Origin: Abelmoschus esculentus
Taxonomy: Eukaryota; Streptophyta; Magnoliopsida; Malvales; Malvaceae
Reading direction: 5' to 3'
Length of the DNA stretch: 64,000 bases
NCBI GenBank assembly: GCA_035048815.1
Contig: JAUCBN010000020.1
Location: 9,431,501 to 9,495,500, forward strand
The notes under the pieces were generated by a model. It ran no database searches and was not told the DNA's origin. It saw only the letters and a list, made by a program, of their open reading frames with translations. Made by a program: the position numbers and the translations under genes. This document shows, one piece after another, positions 56,640 through 64,000 of this stretch (positions within the stretch are counted from its first letter, which is position 1; every line of letters starts with the position of its first letter).

Positions 56640-59600
56640 CCGACTCGAACGAGCTACACGGGAAATACCAAGGCTAATCTGGAGACTCGCCCCGTTAAGC
56701 GACCCAATTTTTTTTATCTTAACTAGATTCTTTAATTAAATCCTAAATGTTCATGCAAAGATTGATTTCAATTGCAGCGAAAACCGATAAGAAAGAGTCC
56801 TAATTTAACCGAACAAGTTTTAAGGACCTAATTGTAATTTTCAAAAAATTTAAATTCCATTTATGAAATTAAAGTTACCAATATTTAATTAAGTTCATTA
56901 CATGCATGCACGTGAATTTTCAGTTTAAAAGAAGGTCTACCAGTCATCTAATTACATACTAGGGTTTAGAGACTAAAACGTAAAGATTTAAAATTGTGTT
57001 TTAGCCTACAAAGACTTTAACGACCACTAGTATTGATACCCTAAGGTCCCATTTCAATACAATTTGAAATTGTCAAGATTCGTATCAAAACACCGACCTC
57101 ACGTATTGATACCGAGGCCATTACTCAGACGATACCCTATGTAGCAAGCCCATATTTTGATACAACCGAGACCATGTACTGATACCATTTGTCACTTTAA
57201 AAATTGGTATCGATACCATAGTCAAGCATATTGATACGCCTGCTTAAAACATACTCTTCTTTCCATACCAGTTCATGTGTTTTCGATACCCAAACCAAGC
57301 TTCCCAGAAATTCTTCATGTTTATGCCTGGGTATTGATACCATATGAAGAGGTATCGAAACCCTCTGCCCAGAAAGTGCAAACTTCTTAGGTTTTATGCC
57401 TTAAACGAATTTCAGAGTCTTTCTAAATGCATATAAGAACCTAAAGGGAATAAACCATTTCTCACAACATATTCTCTAGATGTACCTCACCTAATTCCAT
57501 AACTAAAGCACACAACACAAATACATATTTCAACAATGAAAGCATGGTTTCAAATCTATTCAAATTATCATAAACTGAATCTCAAAATACTTCCTTAAAA
57601 CAAAAGAATATCAAATAAGCAATTCATATGCCAAAATCAAATAACACATAGGTCCACTATCTCATTGCTCTCAACTACCTAAGTTCATAATTTTAAAATA
57701 ACATACTTGATCTAACAAAATATAAAATAAATGGCACGTACAACTCCCTTACTTTTCGGTTGCTCCAAACACTTATATATCTACATTGCAAGGAAAAGAG
57801 AGGGATTAAACTCAAAGCTTAATAAGGGAAATAAAACATTTAAAATGTCACTTGCAATACAACCCATATTAACTCAATCCAAAGTAAAACATGTCATGCT
57901 TCCTTTAAAACAATGTAAACATGGCTAACAATGCTAACAATAATTTCTAATAAGTGTTAACAATCATGGCCTAACGTGCCAATATAAATCTAAGTAAAAT
58001 CTATTAAAATTATAATACATGATTATTAAGCAATATCCAAGGCTAACATGTTATTCACCTAGCAAAGCCTAATTAAAACATAACACTACAATTACAAAAT
58101 TCAAAACATATATTAGTGCTAGTGATCTAATTTGTACTATCCTAAATCTTTAGGATAAACGAGCAACCACATGATAATACTACCCCTAGAGCATGCACAT
58201 GTTGGTACTACCCCCAATATAAAAAGTCTCACCTTAGTGTCCGGTGACAATACTACCCCTATCAACCCGGATGTGAAAGTACTACCCTCATCACACAACA
58301 TTAGGCTAAAAGCCAAAATACAACACTCAAGGAATTTTCACACGTAAGAATTTTGAATCTTTATAATGCACTCTAGACCCTATTGATCGATCAGCTTATC
58401 CCATAAGGTTCATCACTTAACTAGCAATATATTATCGAAACTAATGCTCATAAGTTAATTCAAAACATAATTAAACCACATGCATCCCATTCTTTACTGC
58501 ATTAAGTGCATAAACTGATAAAATCACATTTATCTCGTTTTTGAAATAAAACCATGGGAGCATGAAAAGTATATCAAAACCTTTATAAAAGAGTAACATG
58601 AACATTAAATATCATGCATAAACAAGTATGCAAAACCAACAAGCATGAAAAAAATTCATAGTAAAGATATAGCGTAATATGAGAAACTCTATGAAATCTA
58701 AAATTTTACTTACTTCCGAGTATAGGGAGGTTTTTCACACCTTCCCTACACTCCCAAACCTTTGAAAATATAATTTAAAAAACTAACGAAATAGCCCACT
58801 CTCAAAATCCACTCACCGATAACCGTTACTTGATCGACAAGTCACCAACACGAACCGATCTCTTTCAAACTTGATCTCCAACCTTTTGCCCTGTTTCAAG
58901 CATTAAAATCATAGGGTTTAGTGCCTTTAAACGCACACCAACAATCCATATGTCGGACCAACCCAAAATAGCCCTCAAAACCTAATCAAACTTAACCGAG
59001 AACCTTCCGAAAACATCCAAACTTCACTTAAACCTTTAGTAAGAGATTAGATATATTAAAGACATGTTATAAATATCCTATTACATTCAAAATCATAAAT
59101 TTAGGATCTAAAAACAGTAGGTTAAAACCTTGGACGAAAATTATAGTTTTTGACCGAACACCGACTTTTATTGAAATAAAAGATTAAAATCAATTATAGA
59201 AAACCAATAACTTGAGAATTTCAGTAAAAATCTTTAAGGTTTGAGAGTTTTGATGAAATCTATCCTCCAAAACTGATCCAATCACTTTCCAAGATTTAAA
59301 ACAAGAAAATGATATAAAAAATGATAATTTTAAGAAAGAAAAGTTATAAAAAATAATCCAAAAGAAATTCAATGGAAAATATGAAGTTTTTACCTTGAAA
59401 TTTGATAGTGTCTGCCTTGAAAGAGGGAAAACGAAAATAAGGAATTTAGGTTATATTTTTAATTTGAAAAAGGGTTTTATGATTAAAAATTGAGTTTATT
59501 TAATTATTTGATTCAAAATATGGGTTTTGATCTTAATTAAATAAATTTTGGAAAGTCTAGATCAGTTAGAATTATAATTGGAGCCCCTTAAAGATTCAAA

Positions 59601-59856
59601 GATTTGGCTTGTTTTATAAAATTGTCCTCAAGTCTTCAATTTTTACAAAATAATCACTAATTTCAAAATCTTAGGGATTTAAGGGTCAATTTTCGAATTT
59701 GAGTTGACCTAAGTCAAATATATGTCAAATAGGAATTTTAGGGTATTTTCCACATTTTAAGCTTACCAAAAACTTATTTTAAGAATTTAGTCACAAACTA
59801 AGCTAAATTGACATGACCGGTTCAATAACTTCTAGGCTTATTTTTGCGTCGTTACA
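56640..59856 (-). repeat. Gypsy 3' LTR, Del/Tekay-like, minus strand
   Basis: On the minus strand it starts TGTAACGACG at 59,856 directly after a purine tract. Like the LTR at 1,062 it is about 3 kb long. It has a repeat array (58,160-58,290, units around ACTACCCCT) and, further downstream, GTATCGATACC-type motifs (57,030-57,360). The left end is approximate; no matching GTTACA end was seen, so it may be truncated. Confidence 0.6.
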
Positions 59857-59870
59857 ACTCTCCCTCACTT
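59857..59870 (-). other. Polypurine tract of minus-strand Gypsy element
   Basis: Minus strand AAGTGAGGGAGAGT abuts the LTR start; the preceding codons read like the usual end of the polyprotein (EISLSEGEL). Confidence 0.75.
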
Positions 59871-60640
59871 AAAGAAATTTCTTGCTTGAAATTTTTACAG
59901 TGGAAAGTGTTAGAAAAACTACTCCTTATTAACTTCCTTTCACTTCCACGTGGCCTCCCAACACCATGATGACACTTAACACACTCCGACCTACATAACT
60001 ACCTCAAGCCTATTCGAACAGACCATGAAACCACCGAAACTTTTCTCCAAACCTTACTCAACGCAAAAAAACATAACAACTTCCACCAAAAACACGAGAA
60101 AACTTCCAAACTTAATCGAAAAACCAATAACGGATATTGCTGAAAGTTCACTTCACTAATGATAACAACTTCCATTTTCACGACGGAAATATTCTCAGAT
60201 ATGGAACAATGTATGCATGATTTCTTGTATGTCACCCTAGATGCCTCATGCAAGTGCATTCAAATGTAATCTAATGTCATGCTCAAGAATGCATGCATTT
60301 CCTAAGATGTCTATGTATATGTATAAGCGTCTTTATATTATGCATGATTATTTTCCATATTCACAAACAACATCCTCAAAACCCGAAACTTCAACTCCAA
60401 TTTCAAACCATCCTACAACTCTTTCTTATCAATTTTTAATGCAAGCAAAATTTTTGCATCAAAACCACTAACCAATATCTTTTGCTAACCTCTTTCGACT
60501 ATTACGGTCTTACCAAAAGAACTAGAAACATTCACTCCAAGGTTCATGTTTTCTATAGGTACATCTAAAGTTGTTGCAGGCTCACTAAGAATATAATATA
60601 GAAATTAAAAAAACAACAATGTTAAAGGTTGCAAGGAAAA
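59871..60640 (-). other. Non-coding interior shared with the Gypsy element at 1,062
   Basis: On the minus strand, bases about 60,460-60,180 align with 4,985-5,215 of the other element: shared blocks are AATAATCATGCATA / GATAATCATGCATA, ATGCATGCATTCT, GAGCATGACATTAGA and GCACTTGCA. No reverse transcriptase lies between Gag and the 3' LTR. The frame 59,999-60,259 is not a recognised protein. Confidence 0.6.
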
Positions 60641-60773
60641 AGGTACCTGTAATTTTATCAATGTCATTCTGAATCTCCATGTGCGCAGAGATTCTCGCCT
60701 GACCTTGTCACGACACTATTGTCCTAGATTCTCATCTCGGCGCTGGAAATTACCTTTTCCTATGCCTCTACCT

Positions 60774-61622
60774 CTATTTTGATCGCCTCAGCGACCTTGT
60801 ATCTAATGGACATTTGTCAACTGAGGACACTTTCTCTTGGTGTGCCCAACAACACCACAATGTCATTAAGTTCCAATAGATCCCAGCACAAACCGTCATG
60901 ACGTCTCCCACACTTGTTACAAACAACACTTTGGACCTGGCCTCCCTGATGTCCACGTCCATTTCCTTCCCCTCTACGATAGTCTTGGTTGAAATGTTCA
61001 TTTTTATGCCTTTTGGACCTATCTCTGTTATTCCTATTATCTGATGACCTTTTACCAGAACTAAATCCAGAAGATTACAGTCCAAAACTTTGCTCTATAT
61101 CTTTTACTCGATCCACTAACACATCAAATTCAGTATAGTCTATACTTAGCATGTAAGTCTAAACTTCTCTGACCAGACCAAAACAAAAACGTTCACAACA
61201 CGTTCTTTCATTAGGTAGCAACTCCGGAGCATACTGACTCAGCCTAACAAATTGTAACTCATATTCATATATATACATGTTATCTTGGACCAAATCCATA
61301 AACTCTCTCTTTTTCTCATCTAGATAACGTACACCTAAATACTTATGCCTAAAAGCTTCATCGAGGAACTCCCAAGTTATATCAATAGTCTCCATTCCAT
61401 AAGTCGTGGTAATCCATCACCTAAAAGCATCTCCTTGAAGAAAAGCAACCGTACATCCAAGTTTCCTTTCATCAAAACAACCCATCTGAGCCAAAATACG
61501 GTTAGTACTCTCTGACCAAGCCTCAAAATCTTCCGGAGACAACCCCCTAAATTCAACACCTCCTAAACTACGAAGCCTCTCCAAAAGTAACCCATAATTC
61601 GTTACCGGGTAATAATGACTCA
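60774..61622 (-). pseudogene. Gypsy Gag (capsid and zinc knuckle), broken
   Basis: Minus-strand fragments in several frames. 61,623-61,417 encodes the N-terminal capsid part (SHYYPVTNYGLLLERLRSLG, FEAWSESTNRILAQMGC). 61,395-61,159 continues the Retrotrans_gag core (WEFLDEAFRHKYLGV, LVQDNMYIYEYELQFVRLSQYAPELL). The zinc-knuckle region near 60,900 reads CNKCGRRHDGLC in one frame. Shifts and stops separate the parts. Confidence 0.75.
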
Positions 61623-61626
61623 TTCC

Positions 61627-62580
61627 CTAGTTTTCCCAAAGCAAGTCAGGACCTATTATCTTACCTTCACCGAACTCAATATAACATAAAGGAGTTCTAC
61701 AACATTTACCATAGAACACCTGATATGGTGCCATCTGTACAAAGGTTTGATAACAATTGTTGTAGACGAACTCAATAAGAGGTAGGGATTTTCCCCAAGA
61801 TTTTACCAAAATCCATGATGCATGCTCGTAGCATGTCTTCTAGAATCTGAATTACTCTTTTTGACTACTCGTTAGACTGAGGGTAAAAAGCTATATTAAG
61901 ATTAACTTTAAGGCCTAAAGTATCCTATAGAGATTTCCAGAATTGGGATGCAAATCATGGATTGTGGACTGAAAGGATAGACTGTGGAACACCCAAAGTC
62001 TCACCACTTCCATAAGGATATCAGTGCAAAAAGTCGCTATCAAGTACACAAACCTGAACTCGATAACATAAAAGTCTCTCAGAATTGATTCTAAACTCAA
62101 CTCGATCACTTTCTTGCAATTTGGAAGCAATAAACTATAACTGAAGATATTGATTTAGTAATGCTTTAGTTCTCAATATTATGGCAGACTGACCTTGAAG
62201 TTCAGCTACTAGACAATGATGTTTTGGAAGACAAAATTGTGCACTAATAGCACAAGGGATACAACAAAGGATTATGTCATTAGTCTTCGAATAACAACAA
62301 TACAAACTTAATGATCATAGTCCTTAAGGAATTTCACCCATCTCCATTGTTAAAGATTTAACTCTTTCTTAACTAAGAGCACTTCAGACTTTTGTGATCA
62401 ATAAAAAGATAATATCTTTCTCCGTAGAGATAATGCCTCCAGATTTTTAAAACAAAACAACCACATCTAGTTCCAAGTCATATAGGATAATTCAATTCCT
62501 GTGGATTAGGTTGTCGTGGAACATAGGCAACTATCTTGCCTTCTTGCATTAGAATGCGTCCTAAACCGAGATGCGATTCA
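61627..62580 (-). pseudogene. Gypsy RNase H and integrase fragments, broken
   Basis: Minus strand. From about 62,570: RNase H (MQEGKIVAYVPRQ, then IWRHYLYGERYYLF and DHKSLK), followed by integrase core (a SNEQSKRVIQILEDMLRAC-like block with the catalytic Glu near 61,870) and FVYNNCYQTFVQMAPYQVFYG up to LLWEN. Many stops. It lies upstream of Gag in reading direction, the reverse of the normal gag-pol order. Confidence 0.7.
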
Positions 62581-62839
62581 TTACTTTAAACACTAGGGGT
62601 CTCCCCCTCATTTTCTCACCATGAGTCAAAGATTCCACCTCTTTCTCCCTTATATGATCATCTATAGAACCAAACATCTATAAAAGAAGAGATTAGATCA
62701 ATGGCAAGTCACAATACACAATATATACTCTTAGGTGGCAAAATGTAAACAATGCAAAGATATACAATGCAATAACAATAAGAACAATAACAACAATCTT
62801 ATTTGTCAGTAGTTTAGTCTTAGAATGGACTAAACTCTA

Positions 62840-62851
62840 GCTTTGATACCA
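62840..62851 (-). other. Primer binding site of the minus-strand Gypsy element
   Basis: TGGTATCAAAGC on the minus strand, one change from the tRNA-Met site used by the element at 1,062, placed 5 bases after the LTR end. Confidence 0.7.
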
Positions 62852-62855
62852 CAAA

Positions 62856-64000
62856 TATAACACCCCCTTCCCGGCTTGGTAGGGAACCGGGTCGAAAGAT
62901 GCTCCGGGCGAAGGTTTCGGTGGTTCAGTGATATTCTTCGATGCTTCAATTTAACTTAGAAAATTATTATTCTGTATTTTATAATTTTAGTTCGATATGA
63001 GGTAGGAGGGATCGTATTCGTTACTATATCAATTTGAAACTTTTACACTTTCAGTGCTTTAAACATAAATTTCGATAGCCATAGGCTACATTTCAAGAAT
63101 ATAACCACTTGTATCGAAACACCTATTGGTCATATCAATACAGATATTCATAACATTTCAGATATTATTATTCTTTTTGAAATGGAAAACAACGCATCAA
63201 TGATCCAACTATTATTGTTCAGCTTGTTTCTGTTTTAGACACCAAATTATCAAAACTTTTAATTTAATCCTTGAAATACCGTTAGGTCTGTTTCGGTCAC
63301 AATCGGATAGCCAACTAAAATGGCATTTTTAAATTTGTATAATAATAATATACTGGGTAAACTATATAGATGGCCACTGAACTATTTGAGAATATTTATT
63401 TTAAATATCAAACTATGAAACTCATCAATCAAACTACTAGGCTTATTAAATTAACTTATTTTGATCACCATCATTAAAATTCTAACGAAGGAGTGACGAA
63501 GAGATGACATGATAATTAACAAAAAATAATAAAATTTTATATAATTAGTCCATATCATTTATTTATTGTTTTGTTAACTATCACATTATGTGCCGTCAGG
63601 ATTTTAATGATAGTGATTAAAATAAATCAATTTAATAAATTTAATGGTTTGATTGACGAGTTTTATAGTTTAATAACTGAAATAAATATTCTTAAATAGT
63701 TTAGTAGTCATCTACGTAGTTTACCTAATATATTATTATACCAGTTTAAAAATGCCACTTTAGCCGGCTATCCGAATGTGACCAAAACAGACTTAACGAT
63801 ATTTTAAGGATCAAATTAAATTTTTTAATAATTTAATGTCTAAAACAGTAACAAGCTAAAACAGTAATAGTTGGATCATTGACGCGTTGTTTTCTTTTTC
63901 AAAAAAAAATAAATATAATATTGGAAAAGGATATACAAAATGCGAAATCTGAATTAGATGTAGAATTTTCCTTGCACATTCTCAATCCACAGTCGTGGTC
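62856..64000 (-). repeat. Gypsy 5' LTR end, minus strand, running off the window
   Basis: The LTR end on the minus strand reads AAGCCGGGAAGGGGGTGTTATA, similar to AAGCCGGGCTAAGGGGGTTACA at 4,461-4,483. The rest is interrupted by the foldback element at 63,162-63,920. The LTR start lies outside the window. Confidence 0.6.
63162..63920. repeat. Large foldback element (about 760 bp palindrome)
   Basis: The left arm from 63,162 and the reverse complement of the right arm ending about 63,920 match over about 350 bases each: GATCCAACTATTA, TGTTTTAGACA, CGGATAGCC, TGGCATTTTTAAA and GGTAAACTA blocks appear in the same order and spacing. The centre is near 63,545. It has no coding frame. Confidence 0.8.

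Overview
This is a window of a plant nuclear genome, from a eudicot. The evidence is the set of spliced plant genes with GT-AG introns, an intronless BRI1-type receptor kinase, a nuclear tRNA-Trp and very AT-rich spacers full of LTR retrotransposons. The proteins and the long Gypsy LTRs fit a Malvales genome (cotton or a relative), but that placement is an inference and was not tested by any search. There is no bacterial, organellar or CRISPR signal.

Genes, left to right: a brassinosteroid receptor BRI1 (19,655-23,227, +, one exon); the mitochondrial ATP synthase 24-kDa subunit MGP1/FAd (25,296-29,500, -, seven exons, 240 aa); the atypical small GTPase LIP1 (37,135-40,333, +, seven coding exons, 336 aa); tRNA-Trp(CCA) (40,830-40,901, +); a gamma-glutamyl transpeptidase (50,629-52,938, +, seven exons including a 7-nt start exon, 580 aa); and ribosomal protein eL30 (53,348-54,629, -, five exons, 112 aa), convergent with the transpeptidase. 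All exon boundaries were placed by hand from splice signals, reading frame and remembered family sequences; the exon sums keep frame throughout. The genes do not form a pathway; they are unrelated housekeeping and signalling loci.

The rest is mobile DNA. Bases 1-15,910 are a nest: a decayed SIRE-like Copia element (RNase H tail at about 640, env-like second ORF at 13.2-14.3 kb, 3' LTR from 14,638) is split by an 11.4-kb Gypsy Del/Tekay-like element (1,062-12,482) with 3.4-kb LTRs, which has no recognisable reverse transcriptase. Copia LTR pieces of the same kind lie at 1-556 (-) and 30,867-33,130 (+). A complete hAT transposon with 8-bp target duplication, subterminal repeats and a broken transposase fills 44,628-48,573. 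Two copies of one SINE, each with a clean target duplication, sit head to head at 35.4-35.9 kb. Bases 54.9-64.0 kb are minus-strand Gypsy remains with scrambled gene order. At least four foldback elements (long imperfect palindromes) are present.

The best candidates for something undescribed are: a non-coding internal block shared by two otherwise different Gypsy elements; an LTR tandem array whose units keep palindromic flanks while changing their sequence; and a dense palindromic motif (GTATCGATAC / GGTTTCGAAACC) found in LTRs of both Copia and Gypsy elements.
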